Below are positions 1 to 8,832 of a DNA stretch of 16,555 bases, piece by piece. The position numbers were made by a program, and so were the translations under genes. The stretch's first letter is position 1. Every line of letters starts with the position of its first letter. Below the pieces are notes generated by a model that was given only the letters and a program-made list of their open reading frames with translations, was not told the origin of the DNA and ran no database searches. The DNA comes from Pseudomonadota bacterium. Its GTDB lineage: Bacteria > Pseudomonadota > Gammaproteobacteria > Xanthomonadales > Xanthomonadaceae. Where the stretch lies: positions 1 to 16,555 of the forward strand of contig JAFAFF010000045.1 in assembly GCA_023423605.1 (NCBI GenBank), in the 5' to 3' direction.

Positions 1-3000
1 CGCGCCCCTTCCTCGGCTACCGCCCTGGCCTGGTACCTCGCCCGTGCGGCGGAGGTGCACGATGGCCCCTTGCTGGTCATCGCCCGCGACAACCATGGCG
101 CGAACCAGATCGAAGCCGACCTGCGCACCCTGCTGGGGGACGATCCGTCGCTGCCGGTGGTCGCGTTTCCGGATTGGGAAACCCTGCCTTACGATCGCTT
201 CAGCCCGCATCCGGACATCATCTCCCAGCGCCTCGCCGCCCTGCACAGGCTGCCCGGCCTGAAGCGCGGGCTGGTGGTGGTGCCGGTGCAGACGCTGATG
301 CAGCAGCTGGCGCCCATGCAGTACGTCATCGGCGGCAGTTTCGACCTGCAGGTCGGCCAGCGCCTGGACCTCGACGCCGAAAAGCGTCGCCTGGAAAGTG
401 CCGGTTACCGCAATGTGCCGCAGGTGATGGACCCCGGCGATTTCGCCGTGCGCGGTGGCCTGCTGGATGTCTATCCGATGGGGGCCAGCGAACCGCTGCG
501 CGTGGAACTGCTGGACGAGGACATCGATTCCATCCGCGCCTTCGATCCGGAAAGCCAGCGCTCGCTGGACAAGGTACAGGCGGTGCACATGCTGCCTGGC
601 CGCGAAGTCCCCATGGACGATGCCAGTATCTCGCGGGTGATGGATGCGCTGCGCGAACGCTTCGACGTGGATACCCGGCGCAGCGCGCTTTACCAGGATC
701 TGAAATCTCGGCTGGCCCCGGCCGGCATCGAGTATTACCTGCCGCTGTTCTTCGAACGCACCGCCACGTTGTTCGATTACCTGGGCCCGGGCGTGCTTCC
801 CGTCGTCGCGCCGGGCGTGGGCGAAGCGGCCGAAGCGTTCTGGATCCAGACCGGCGAACGCTACGAACAACGCCGGCACGATGTGGAGCGCCCGCTGTTG
901 CCGCCGGACCAGCTGTACCTGGCACCGGAAATTCTGCGCGGAACGCTCAACGACCTGCCACGCGTGGAAGTCTGGTCGGCTGATCACGCGCGCATCGAAC
1001 AGGCGCACGCGCTTGGCGACCAGCCGCTGCCGCCACTGCCGGTCGCCGCACGCGACGCTGCTGCGGGGCAGGCACTGACCTCGTTCCTTGAGCATTATCC
1101 GGGCCGGGTGCTGATTGCCGCCGATTCCGCCGGGCGCCGCGAGGCCCTGCTGGAAGTGCTGCAGGCGGCGTCGCTGAAGCCGCCGGTGGTTGCCGACCTG
1201 CCTGCATTCCTGGCCGGTGGTGAACGCTTCGCGATCACCGTGGCCCCGCTGGAAGACGGCTTTGCGCTGGATGAGCCACGTGTGGCCGTGCTCACCGAAC
1301 GCCAGCTGTTCCCGGAACGCGCCGGCCAGCCACGTCGTACGCGGCGTGCCGGTCGCGAGCCGGAAGCCATCATCCGCGACCTCGGCGAACTGACCGAAGG
1401 CGCGCCCATCGTGCACGAGGATCATGGCGTGGGCCGTTATCGCGGCCTGATCGCGATGGATGTCGGCGGCATGCCCGGCGAGTTCCTGGATATCGAATAT
1501 GCCAAGGGCGACCGCCTGTACGTGCCGGTCGCCCAGCTGCACCTGATCAGCCGTTATTCCGGCGCTTCGGCGGAAACCGCGCCGCTGCATTCGCTCGGCG
1601 GCGAACAGTGGACCAAGGCCAAGCGCAAGGCCGCCGAAAAGGTCCGCGACGTGGCTGCCGAACTGCTGGAAATCCAGGCGCGTCGGCGCGCGCGTGCCGG
1701 CCTGGCGCTGGACGTGGACCGCGCCATGTATGAGCCCTTCGCCGCCGGGTTCCCGTTCGAGGAAACGCCCGACCAGCTGGCCGCCATCGACGCCACCCTG
1801 CGTGATCTTGCCAGCAGCCAGCCGATGGATCGCGTGGTCTGTGGCGACGTCGGCTTTGGCAAGACCGAAGTGGCCGTGCGTGCCGCCTTCGCTGCGGCCA
1901 GTGCCGGCAAGCAGGTGGCCGTGCTGGTACCGACCACGCTGCTGGCCGAGCAGCATTACCGCAATTTCCGCGACCGCTTCGCCGACTATCCGATGAAGGT
2001 GGAAGTGCTGTCACGCTTCAAATCCAGCAAGGAAATCAAGGCGGAGCTGGAAAAGGTGGCCGAGGGCACCATCGACGTGATCGTCGGCACCCATCGCCTG
2101 CTGCAGCCGGACGTCAAGTTCAAGGACCTGGGCCTGGTCATCGTCGATGAGGAACAGCGTTTCGGCGTGCGCCAGAAGGAAGCGCTGAAGGCGATGCGCG
2201 CCAACGTGCACCTGCTGACGCTGACCGCCACGCCGATCCCGCGCACCTTGAACATGGCCATGGCCGGCCTGCGCGATCTTTCGATCATCGCCACGCCACC
2301 GCCGAACCGGCTGGCGGTGCAGACCTTCATCACCCCGTGGGACAACGCGCTGCTCGGCGAAGCCTTCCAGCGGGAACTGTCGCGCGGCGGCCAGCTGTAT
2401 TTCCTGCACAACGATGTGGAGAGCATCGGGCGCATGCAGCGCGAGCTGTCCGAACTGGTGCCGGAGGCACGTATCGGCATCGCCCACGGGCAGATGCCGG
2501 AGCGCGAGCTGGAAAAGGTGATGCTGGATTTCCAGAAGCAGCGCTTCAACGTGCTGCTGTCGACGACGATCATCGAGTCCGGCATCGACATCCCCAACGC
2601 CAACACCATCATCATCAACCGCGCTGACCGTTTCGGCCTGGCGCAGCTGCACCAGCTGCGTGGTCGTGTCGGCCGTTCGCACCATCGCGCCTATGCATAT
2701 CTGGTAGTGCCTGACCGTCGTGCCATCACACCGGATGCCGAGAAGCGCCTGGAGGCCATCGCCTCGATGGACGAACTGGGCGCCGGCTTCACCCTGGCGA
2801 CCCACGATCTGGAAATCCGCGGCGCCGGCGAACTGCTGGGCGAAGACCAGAGCGGGCAGATGGCCGAAGTGGGTTTCAGCCTGTACACCGAGCTGCTGGA
2901 ACGCGCGGTGCGCAGCATCCGCCAGGGCAAGCTGCCGGACCTGGATGCCGGCGAGGAAGTGCGCGGCGCGGATGTCGAGCTGCACGTGCCTTCACTGATT

Positions 3001-3402
3001 CCGGAGGATTACCTGCCGGACGTGCACACCCGCCTGACCCTGTACAAGCGTATTTCCAGTGCGCGCGACAGCGCGTCGCTTCGTGAGCTGCAGGTGGAGA
3101 TGATCGACCGCTTCGGCCTGCTGCCGGATGCGGCCAAGCATCTGTTCGCGATTGCCGAGCTGAAGCTGCAGGCCAACGCACTGGGCATACGCAAGCTGGA
3201 GCTGGGGGAAGCCGGTGGTCGCATCGTGTTTGAAGCCAGGCCGAACATCGATCCGATGGCGGTCATCCAGTTGATCCAGAAGCAATCGAACCTGTACAGC
3301 ATGGATGGACCGGACAAGCTGCGCATCAAGCATCCGCTGCCGCTGCCGGAGGACCGCTTCAACGCCGCCCGTGCGTTGCTGGCGACGCTGGCGCCGGGTT
3401 GA
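1..3402 (+). CDS. mfd: Mfd, transcription-repair coupling factor (5' end outside window)
   Basis: Mfd is a cytoplasmic ATP-driven DNA translocase. It removes RNA polymerase stalled at lesions and recruits UvrA for nucleotide excision repair. The reading frame is open from base 1, and the first visible residues (RAPSSATALAWYLARAAE) align with Mfd just before its 'GPLLVIARD' strand. The GTG at 55 is therefore internal. By comparison with the 1148-residue E. coli protein, about 20 residues are missing. In visible numbering: a UvrB-like N-terminal module (about 1-340); the RNA-polymerase-interacting domain from about residue 461 (HEDHGVGRYRG, then LYVPV); then a RecG-like translocase with Walker A GDVGFGKT (1843-1866), Walker B DEEQ (2146-2157; DEEH in E. 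coli), TATPIPRTL (2224-2250) and the TRG motif QLHQLRGRVGRS (2644-2679). A C-terminal D7 domain ends with the stop at 3400-3402. All core motifs are intact, so the gene looks functional. Confidence 0.97.
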   Translation, partial: RAPSSATALAWYLARAAEVHDGPLLVIARDNHGANQIEADLRTLLGDDPSLPVVAFPDWETLPYDRFSPHPDIISQRLAALHRLPGLKRGLVVVPVQTLMQQLAPMQYVIGGSFDLQVGQRLDLDAEKRRLESAGYRNVPQVMDPGDFAVRGGLLDVYPMGASEPLRVELLDEDIDSIRAFDPESQRSLDKVQAVHMLPGREVPMDDASISRVMDALRERFDVDTRRSALYQDLKSRLAPAGIEYYLPLFFERTATLFDYLGPGVLPVVAPGVGEAAEAFWIQTGERYEQRRHDVERPLLPPDQLYLAPEILRGTLNDLPRVEVWSADHARIEQAHALGDQPLPPLPVAARDAAAGQALTSFLEHYPGRVLIAADSAGRREALLEVLQAASLKPPVVADLPAFLAGGERFAITVAPLEDGFALDEPRVAVLTERQLFPERAGQPRRTRRAGREPEAIIRDLGELTEGAPIVHEDHGVGRYRGLIAMDVGGMPGEFLDIEYAKGDRLYVPVAQLHLISRYSGASAETAPLHSLGGEQWTKAKRKAAEKVRDVAAELLEIQARRRARAGLALDVDRAMYEPFAAGFPFEETPDQLAAIDATLRDLASSQPMDRVVCGDVGFGKTEVAVRAAFAAASAGKQVAVLVPTTLLAEQHYRNFRDRFADYPMKVEVLSRFKSSKEIKAELEKVAEGTIDVIVGTHRLLQPDVKFKDLGLVIVDEEQRFGVRQKEALKAMRANVHLLTLTATPIPRTLNMAMAGLRDLSIIATPPPNRLAVQTFITPWDNALLGEAFQRELSRGGQLYFLHNDVESIGRMQRELSELVPEARIGIAHGQMPERELEKVMLDFQKQRFNVLLSTTIIESGIDIPNANTIIINRADRFGLAQLHQLRGRVGRSHHRAYAYLVVPDRRAITPDAEKRLEAIASMDELGAGFTLATHDLEIRGAGELLGEDQSGQMAEVGFSLYTELLERAVRSIRQGKLPDLDAGEEVRGADVELHVPSLIPEDYLPDVHTRLTLYKRISSARDSASLRELQVEMIDRFGLLPDAAKHLFAIAELKLQANALGIRKLELGEAGGRIVFEARPNIDPMAVIQLIQKQSNLYSMDGPDKLRIKHPLPLPEDRFNAARALLATLAPG

Positions 3403-3413
3403 GGTTGTAACGT

Positions 3414-3438
3414 GCAGCGGGGCAGAGTCCCGCTCTAC
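3414..3438 (+). repeat. SMAG/REP-like palindrome, copy 1
   Basis: This is a 25-nt element. On the minus strand it reads 5'-GTAG and then forms a stem. The arms AGCGGGGC and GTCCCGCT are separated by AGA and pair over 8 positions with one G-T wobble. The GTAG end and the GC-rich stem resemble the SMAG repetitive extragenic palindromes of Stenotrophomonas maltophilia. It lies 11 nt after the mfd stop, where such elements may stabilise or end the transcript. It has no T-run, so it is not a classic intrinsic terminator. Confidence 0.7.
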
Positions 3439-3453
3439 GTGCTGCTGGGACAG

Positions 3454-3478
3454 GCAGCGGGGCAGAGCCCCGCTCTAC
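3454..3478 (+). repeat. SMAG/REP-like palindrome, copy 2
   Basis: This second 25-nt copy has the same orientation as the first, begins 15 nt after it, and differs from it at one base. Here the 8-bp stem (AGCGGGGC, loop AGA, GCCCCGCT) is perfect, and the minus strand again begins GTAGAGCGGGG. Paired SMAG-like units in one intergenic gap are typical of the family. The rest of the gap up to creD (3479-3575) shows only a weak long-range stem (3478-3488 with 3526-3538, one bulge). Confidence 0.72.
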
Positions 3479-3575
3479 GCGCGGGTGGTGCCGACTTCAC
3501 CTGCACTTCAAACAGCGCACAAACGCCACCCACGCGCGGCGGACATCCTGCAGTCCTCTTCAACGAGGATGGACG

Positions 3576-4916
3576 ATGAAATCCCTGCATATGTTCCTTC
3601 GCTTCGCGATGGTGGGTGGATTGATCCTGCTCCTGCTGGTTCCGCTGATGCTGATCCGCAGCGTCATCACCGACCGCAGCGCGTATCGCGATGCCGCCTA
3701 CCAGCGCGTGGCGGACAGCCGGGCCGGCAGCCAGCAACTGGTGGGCCCGGTACGCGTGGTGCCATGGACCGAACGACGCACGGTCGATGTGCTCGACAAG
3801 GCCGGAAGATCGCGCAGCGAAGTACAGATCACCCGTGGGCACTGGTTGCAGATGCCGCAGACGCTGCAGATGGACGGCCGGATGCTGCCCGACCAGCGCA
3901 GGGTGGGGCTGTTCAAGGTGCCGGTGTACAGCTGGCAGGGTAGCATGCATGCCGTGTTCGCGGCCGATACGTATCCTGTCCGGCCGGGGCGCACCTATGG
4001 CACGCCCTACCTGGCCGTGGGCATCAGCGATGTGCGTGGGCTGGTCGGTTCGCCGCGGCTTCGCGTCGATGGCGGCCTGCTTCCGCTGCGGCCAGGGACC
4101 GGCGAGGCCAGCGAACTGGGGCGTGGCCTGCATGCGTCGCTGGCCGGTTTCGTTGATGCCAGCGGCGGCACGCTGCCGGCGAGCACGGTGGCATTGGAGC
4201 TGCAGCTCGATGGCAGCCGCTCGCTGTCGGTGGTGCCGGTGGGTGAGGACAACCGCATCGCGCTGCGCTCGGACTGGCCGCACCCGTCCTTCAGCGGCGC
4301 GTTCCTGCCCAGCCAGCGCCACGTTGATGCGCAGGGTTTCCAGGCGTCCTGGGCGGTATCGTCACTGGCCTCGGATGCGCAGCGCCAGCTGCGCGCTGGC
4401 GATGCAGCATTGCAGGCGATACAGGTATCGCTGGTGGACCCGGTGGACGTGCATACCCAGGCGGATCGCGCCTCGAAGTACGGCATCCTGTTCGTGGTGC
4501 TCACTTTCACCGGTTTCCTGCTGTTCGAACTGGTCCGCCAGCTGCGCATCCATCCGCTGCAGTACCTGATGGTGGGACTGGCATTGGCGATCTTCTTCCT
4601 GTTGCTGGTCAGCCTGTCCGAACACATCGCGTTCTGGAAGGCGTACCTGGTCTCCACGCTGGCCTGCATCGGCCTGCAGGCGGTCTATCTGGCGCATGTA
4701 CTGGGACGCTGGACGCGCGGACTTGGCTTCGCAGCGCTGCTGGGCCTGCTGTACGGCGCGCTTTACGGGCTGCTGGTATCGGAAGACAACGCGTTGCTGA
4801 TGGGGTCGCTGCTGCTGTTCGGGCTGCTGGCACTGGCCATGGTGTTCACCCGCCGCGTGGACTGGTATGCCCTGGGCAGCCAGCGACGCGCGGACCAGTA
4901 TCCACACGGATCGTGA
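3576..4916 (+). CDS. creD: CreD-family inner membrane protein
   Basis: The product has 446 residues, close to the 450 of E. coli CreD. One N-terminal membrane segment (about 9-28) is followed by a large soluble region (about 30-300), predicted periplasmic. Five more hydrophobic segments follow (about 303-320, 330-347, 354-376, 382-401, 405-424). The stretch RIHPLQYLMVG (325-335) is typical of the family. CreD belongs to the CreBC regulon in enterobacteria and is linked to envelope integrity and to beta-lactam and colicin responses. Its biochemical role is not settled. The start ATG is preceded by a GAGGATGGA-type ribosome site (3565-3573). No creB or creC is visible beside it, so any CreBC control would have to act from elsewhere. 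Family assignment is firm; function is uncertain. Confidence 0.9.
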   Translation: MKSLHMFLRFAMVGGLILLLLVPLMLIRSVITDRSAYRDAAYQRVADSRAGSQQLVGPVRVVPWTERRTVDVLDKAGRSRSEVQITRGHWLQMPQTLQMDGRMLPDQRRVGLFKVPVYSWQGSMHAVFAADTYPVRPGRTYGTPYLAVGISDVRGLVGSPRLRVDGGLLPLRPGTGEASELGRGLHASLAGFVDASGGTLPASTVALELQLDGSRSLSVVPVGEDNRIALRSDWPHPSFSGAFLPSQRHVDAQGFQASWAVSSLASDAQRQLRAGDAALQAIQVSLVDPVDVHTQADRASKYGILFVVLTFTGFLLFELVRQLRIHPLQYLMVGLALAIFFLLLVSLSEHIAFWKAYLVSTLACIGLQAVYLAHVLGRWTRGLGFAALLGLLYGALYGLLVSEDNALLMGSLLLFGLLALAMVFTRRVDWYALGSQRRADQYPHGS

Positions 4917-4949
4917 CTTCAGGCATCTGTGGCCTGGCGCATCCGCCCC

Positions 4950-4955
4950 TAGACT
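4950..4955 (+). promoter_or_regulatory. Possible -10 element for the M28 peptidase gene
   Basis: TAGACT lies 40 nt before the peptidase start codon in the 79-nt gap after creD. No convincing -35 box is seen at the right distance, so this is a weak candidate based on the hexamer alone. Confidence 0.25.
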
Positions 4956-4995
4956 GGCTGTTCGACCGATTGCGGCGCAAGCCGGGGGATGATCC

Positions 4996-6627
4996 ATGGT
5001 GAAGTGGGGCGTGCTGGCCGTTGCGCTGGCGTTGGGCAACCAGGCGATGGCGCAGGCGAAGGAGCCGGTGGACCTGGACATGGTAAGCCGGATCCGCCAG
5101 GAGGCATTCCATGATTCCAGGGTGATGGATACCTTCAGCCATCTCACCGAAGTGATCGGTGCGCGCCTGACCAATTCGCCGGCAATGGCTGAAGCGAACA
5201 CCTGGACGCGCGGCCAGTTCAACGAATGGGGCCTGGCCAACGTCCACGACGAAGCCTTCGATGGCTTCGGCCGTGGCTGGGAATTCACCTCGGCCAGCGT
5301 GGTCATGCTCGCCGACGGCCCGCTGGCCGATGGCAGCAAGGGCAACCGCGTGCAGCCGCTGCACGCGCTGCCCAAGGCCTGGACACCCGGCACGAATGGC
5401 CCGGTGGAAGGCGAGCTGGTGCAGGTGGACATCAAGAAGCTGGCGGACATCGAGAACTACCGCGGCAAGCTGCGCGGCAAGATCCTGCTGCTGGGCGAAG
5501 CGCGCGCCTACGAGCGCGGCACCGACGCGGATTCGCATCGCCACGATGCCACCTCACTGGAGGGGCTGCAGGAATTCACCCTGCCCAAGGACGCCTCGGC
5601 CGGGCGCGAAAAGCGCATCAAGGAGTACAACGAGCGGCTGGAACTGTCCAAGGCCGTCAATGCGTTCTTCGTGGAAGAAGGCGCGCTGGCGTCCATCAGC
5701 ATCAGTGGCTGGGACAACGGCATCATCCGCGTGGCCGGTGGCGGCTCGCGCAAGGCCGGCGAGCCGGTCGGCATTCCCGAGCTGGCGATGATTTCCGAGC
5801 ACTTCAATCCGCTGGTGCGCGCGCTGGAACACAAGCAGACGGTACGCCTGCGCGTGGATGTCGCGGCACGCTTCACCGATGACACCGACCAGCCGGGCTA
5901 CAACACGCTGGCGGAGATCCGTGGCAGCAGCAAGGCCGACGAGATCGTCATGCTCGGCGCACACATGGATTCCTGGCACAGCGGCACCGGTGCTTCGGAC
6001 AACGCCGCCGGCGTGGCGGTGATGATGGAAGCGATGCGCATCCTCAAGGCGGTCGGCGCCAAGCCGAAGCGCACCATCCGCGTGGCGCTGTGGAGCGGCG
6101 AAGAGCAGGGCCTGATCGGTTCCCAGGCGTACGTGGCCAGGCACTTCGCGGCTTTCCCCGAGCCCACCGATCCGGCGCAGAAGGCGCTGCCGGCATCGCT
6201 GCGCGAGCCGACCGGTCCGCTGGTGAAGCACCGTGATTACGAAAAATTCTCGGTGTACTTCAACATGGACAACGGTTCGGGCCGCTTCCGGGGCATCTAC
6301 GCCCAGGAAAACCTGGCCGCGATGCCGATCTTCGAGGCTTGGCTGGCACCGTTCCACGACGTCGGCGCGACCACCGTGGCCACCCGCAACACCGGCAGCA
6401 CCGATCACATCAGCTTCGACCGCGTGGGCCTGCCCGGTTTCCAGTTCATCCAGGACCGCCTGGACTACTTCACCAACGTGCACCACAGCCATCTGGACAC
6501 CTGGGACCATGCCGAACCGGACGACCTGAAGCAGGCCGCGGCGATCGTCGCCTCGTTCGTCTACCACGCCGCCATGCGCGACGAGCGCTTCCCGCGCAAG
6601 ATGATGAAGGAGAACGGGGGCGGTTGA
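4996..6627 (+). CDS. Secreted M28-family zinc metallopeptidase
   Basis: The 543-residue protein starts with a Sec signal peptide. It has a basic start, a hydrophobic core, and a likely cut after AMA at residue 19, so it should act in the periplasm or outside the cell. A PA-like insertion region (about 110-290) precedes the M28 catalytic domain. The co-catalytic two-zinc site is complete: H323 and D325 in AHMDSWH, bridging D335 in GASDNAAG, catalytic E369 and ligand E370 in SGEEQGL, D425 in NMDNGSG, and H497 in the HHSHLDT motif. The layout matches carboxypeptidase Q/glutamate carboxypeptidase-like M28 enzymes that cleave peptides or dipeptides. The exact substrate cannot be read from the sequence. 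The start ATG follows a GGGGGAT sequence at 4984-4990. It is the only peptidase in the window and seems to be its own transcription unit. Confidence 0.9.
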   Translation: MVKWGVLAVALALGNQAMAQAKEPVDLDMVSRIRQEAFHDSRVMDTFSHLTEVIGARLTNSPAMAEANTWTRGQFNEWGLANVHDEAFDGFGRGWEFTSASVVMLADGPLADGSKGNRVQPLHALPKAWTPGTNGPVEGELVQVDIKKLADIENYRGKLRGKILLLGEARAYERGTDADSHRHDATSLEGLQEFTLPKDASAGREKRIKEYNERLELSKAVNAFFVEEGALASISISGWDNGIIRVAGGGSRKAGEPVGIPELAMISEHFNPLVRALEHKQTVRLRVDVAARFTDDTDQPGYNTLAEIRGSSKADEIVMLGAHMDSWHSGTGASDNAAGVAVMMEAMRILKAVGAKPKRTIRVALWSGEEQGLIGSQAYVARHFAAFPEPTDPAQKALPASLREPTGPLVKHRDYEKFSVYFNMDNGSGRFRGIYAQENLAAMPIFEAWLAPFHDVGATTVATRNTGSTDHISFDRVGLPGFQFIQDRLDYFTNVHHSHLDTWDHAEPDDLKQAAAIVASFVYHAAMRDERFPRKMMKENGGG

Positions 6628-6658
6628 ATCCGTTGCCCCTCCGTCCTCTTTTGCGGGC

Positions 6659-6667
6659 TGTTAAAAT
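6659..6667 (+). promoter_or_regulatory. Extended -10 promoter element for gltX
   Basis: TGTTAAAAT fits the extended -10 form TGnTATAAT with one mismatch and sits 28 nt before the gltX ATG. No good -35 hexamer is found at 16-18 nt, which suits an extended -10 promoter. Transcription would begin near 6674. Inferred from sequence only. Confidence 0.5.
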
Positions 6668-6688
6668 CGACGGACACCCGTCCGTCGA
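6667..6688. promoter_or_regulatory. Perfect 9-bp inverted repeat at the gltX start region
   Basis: TCGACGGAC and GTCCGTCGA form a perfect palindrome around ACCC. It begins at the last base of the candidate -10 box and ends 7 nt before the ATG. If transcription starts near 6674, the full hairpin is not present in the RNA, so a DNA operator is more likely than an RNA structure. The position overlaps the region where a Shine-Dalgarno sequence would be expected, and only a weak GAG is seen. Confidence 0.5.
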
Positions 6689-6695
6689 GCGCCCC

Positions 6696-8099
6696 ATGAC
6701 CTGCCGCACCCGCTTTGCCCCCAGTCCCACCGGCTACCTGCACATTGGTGGCGCCCGCACCGCGCTTTACTGCTGGCTGGAAGCGCGCCACCGGGGCGGC
6801 GAGTTTGTGCTGCGCATCGAGGACACCGACCGCGAGCGCAGCACCCAGGGCGCGATCGACGCGATCCTGGAGGCGATGGACTGGCTGGGCCTGGACTACG
6901 ACGTCGGCCCGATCTACCAGACCGACCGCGTGGCCCGCTACCTGGAGGTGGCCGAGCAACTGGTGGCCGATGGCAAGGCGTACTACGCCTATGAAACCCG
7001 CGAAGAGCTGGATGCCATGCGCGAAGCGGCCATGGCCAGGCAGGAAAAGCCGCGCTACAACGGCGCCGCGCGTGACCTGGGCCTGCCGCGCAAGGACGAC
7101 CCGAACCGGGTCATCCGCTTCAGGAACCCGCTGGACGGCACCGTGGTGTTCGACGACCTGATCAAGGGCCGCATCGAGATCGCCAACAGCGAGCTGGATG
7201 ACATGGTCATCTTCCGCCCGGACGGCTACCCCACCTACAACTTCGCCGTGGTGGTGGACGACTGGGACATGGGCATCACCGAGGTCATCCGCGGCGACGA
7301 CCACATCAACAACACCCCGCGCCAGATCAACCTGTACGAAGGTATCGGCGCGCCGGTGCCGAAGTTCGGCCACATGCCGATGATCCTGGACGAGCAGGGC
7401 GCCAAGCTGTCCAAGCGTACGGGTGCGGCCGACGTGATGCAGTACAGGGACGCCGGTTACCTGCCCGACGCGCTGCTGAGCTACCTGGCCCGGTTGGGCT
7501 GGTCGCACGGCGACCAGGAGCTGTTCAGTCGCCAGGAGCTGATCGACCTGTTCGACGTTAAGGACTGCAATTCCAAGGCCTCGCGCCTGGACATGGCCAA
7601 GCTGGGCTGGGTCAACCAGCACTTCCTGAAGACGGAGGAGCCTGCCGCCGTCGCGCCGCACCTGGTCTACCAGCTACGCAAGCTGGGCCTGGACGTGGCC
7701 GCCGGCCCCGCCCCGGAAGACGTGGTGATCGCCCTGCGCGAACGCGTGCAGACCCTGAAGGAAATGGCCGAGAAGGCCGTGGTCTGGTACCAGCCGCTGA
7801 CCGGATACGACGAGGCGGCGGTCGCCAGGCACTTCAAGGCCGGTGCCGACGTGGCGCTGGGCAAGGCCCGCGAACTGCTGGCCGCGTTGCCGGAATGGAC
7901 CGCCGAGAGCGTGGGCGTGGCCCTGCACGATGCCGCCGCCGCGCTGGACATCGGCATGGGCAAGGTCGCCCAGCCGTTGCGCGTGGCCATCACCGGCACC
8001 CAGGTCAGTCCTGACATTTCCCATACCGTGTACCTGGCCGGTCGCGAGCAGGCCTTGAAACGCATCGATGTGGCCATCACCAAGGTAGCAACGGCCTGA
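6696..8099 (+). CDS. gltX: Glutamyl-tRNA synthetase (zinc-site-less form)
   Basis: Class I synthetase that charges tRNA-Glu with glutamate. The start was set at ATG 6696 because the family begins directly with '[16 protein letters not shown]'; the frame is open farther upstream, but that part overlaps the peptidase gene. Length is 467 residues, normal for bacterial GluRS. The HIGH motif is HIGG (16-19) and the KMSKS motif is KLSKR (237-241, 7404-7418). Catalytic Rossmann domain with insertion about 1-320, then the helical anticodon-binding domain. The four E. coli zinc ligands (C98, C100, C125, H127) correspond here to A98, E100, A125 and D127 in an ungapped alignment, so this enzyme should not bind structural zinc. 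The gene has its own promoter candidate and is followed after 34 nt by zur, so the two may be co-transcribed. Specificity (discriminating or not) cannot be decided from sequence. Confidence 0.96.
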   Translation: MTCRTRFAPSPTGYLHIGGARTALYCWLEARHRGGEFVLRIEDTDRERSTQGAIDAILEAMDWLGLDYDVGPIYQTDRVARYLEVAEQLVADGKAYYAYETREELDAMREAAMARQEKPRYNGAARDLGLPRKDDPNRVIRFRNPLDGTVVFDDLIKGRIEIANSELDDMVIFRPDGYPTYNFAVVVDDWDMGITEVIRGDDHINNTPRQINLYEGIGAPVPKFGHMPMILDEQGAKLSKRTGAADVMQYRDAGYLPDALLSYLARLGWSHGDQELFSRQELIDLFDVKDCNSKASRLDMAKLGWVNQHFLKTEEPAAVAPHLVYQLRKLGLDVAAGPAPEDVVIALRERVQTLKEMAEKAVVWYQPLTGYDEAAVARHFKAGADVALGKARELLAALPEWTAESVGVALHDAAAALDIGMGKVAQPLRVAITGTQVSPDISHTVYLAGREQALKRIDVAITKVATA

Positions 8100-8113
8100 T
8101 CACGCTGATCAGG
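8095..8113. promoter_or_regulatory. 8-bp palindrome at the gltX-zur junction
   Basis: CCTGATCA, CGC, TGATCAGG form a perfect inverted repeat overlapping the gltX stop codon and ending 20 nt before the zur start. There is no T-run, so it is not an intrinsic terminator. It could be an operator for zur or an mRNA processing hairpin. It does not resemble the AT-rich Zur box. Confidence 0.4.
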
Positions 8114-8133
8114 GACCCGAGCGGAGAACGCGC

Positions 8134-8619
8134 ATGACCGACGCCCACGCCTGTACGGCCCCGCACCACCATGTCCACGATGCATCGGATTTCGTGGCGG
8201 TGGTGGAGCGTGTCTGCCGCGAGCGCGGGCTGCGCCTGACGCCCATCCGTGCCAACGTGCTGAAGCTGATCGCCGAGGCCGGCAAGCCGGTCAAGGCGTA
8301 CGAACTGCTGGAATGGGTGCGCAGCGGCAAGGGTGTCGGTGCCGACGCGCCGCCCACGGTCTACCGCGCGCTGGATTTCCTGATGGCCAACGGCTTCGTG
8401 CACAAGCTGGAATCGGTGAACGCGTTCGTGGCCTGCCACCACCCGAGCAGCGCCGCGCACTCGGTGCCGTTCCTGATCTGCAACAGCTGTCACAGCGCGG
8501 TGGAACTGGAAGACCGCGAGATTGTCGGCCAGCTGGAAAAGCGCGCCAAGGAGCTGGGTTTCCAGCCGCAGGCGCAGACGCTGGAAGTGCACGGGCTGTG
8601 CGCCCGCTGCGCCGGATGA
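8134..8619 (+). CDS. zur: Zur, zinc-responsive Fur-family repressor
   Basis: The 161-residue cytoplasmic DNA-binding repressor uses zinc as co-repressor for zinc-uptake genes. The N-terminal winged helix (about 20-85, with RLTPIRANVL and TVYRALDFL) is followed by the dimer domain. Every ligand of E. coli Zur is present at the same spacing. Regulatory site: H90, C101, H109, E124 (E. coli H77, C88, H96, E111). Structural site: C116, C119, C156, C159 (E. coli C103, C106, C143, C146). This separates it from Fur and PerR. The N-terminus has an unusual His-rich start (HACTAPHHHVHD). The start ATG has GGAG at 8122-8125. It follows gltX by 34 nt. Likely targets in the window are the receptor at 12552-14765 and the MerC-type gene at 14918, which carry Zur-box-like sites. 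Confidence 0.94.
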   Translation: MTDAHACTAPHHHVHDASDFVAVVERVCRERGLRLTPIRANVLKLIAEAGKPVKAYELLEWVRSGKGVGADAPPTVYRALDFLMANGFVHKLESVNAFVACHHPSSAAHSVPFLICNSCHSAVELEDREIVGQLEKRAKELGFQPQAQTLEVHGLCARCAG

Positions 8620-8729
8620 AACCAGGCGGCCCGGGCATGCGGCACACGCGCGCCCTGGATCCGCGGCGGATGACGACCCTGGCTTTCAGTGGATGACGGC
8701 CCTGGCCGCCTGGTGGTGACGACCTAGGC

Positions 8730-8787
8730 CCCCGGTGGGTGACGACCGTTGGTCGTCACGGCAAGGGTGTGATCCGCTACGAAGCCC
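8730..8787. repeat. 58-bp direct repeat with hairpin, copy 1
   Basis: The 58 bases are identical to those at 8833-8890, 103 bp away. The copy holds a perfect 9-bp hairpin, GTGACGACC (8739-8747), loop GTT, GGTCGTCAC (8751-8759). No T-run follows, so a Rho-independent terminator is unlikely. It may block or process the converging transcripts. Confidence 0.85.
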
Positions 8788-8832
8788 ACCCGGTGGGTGA
8801 CGACCCTGGACCTTGGTGGGTGACGGCCCTGG

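Noticed and set aside
55..57. GTG as the start of mfd
   Set aside because: In-frame codons 1-54 encode residues expected in Mfd, so the true start is upstream of the window.
2011..2985. A 324-codon antisense frame inside mfd
   Set aside because: It is opposite the conserved Mfd translocase motifs and has no domain features, so it is a coding shadow.
6339..6695. Upstream in-frame extension of gltX
   Set aside because: It overlaps the peptidase gene. GluRS starts with the [10 protein letters not shown] motif, reached directly from ATG 6696.
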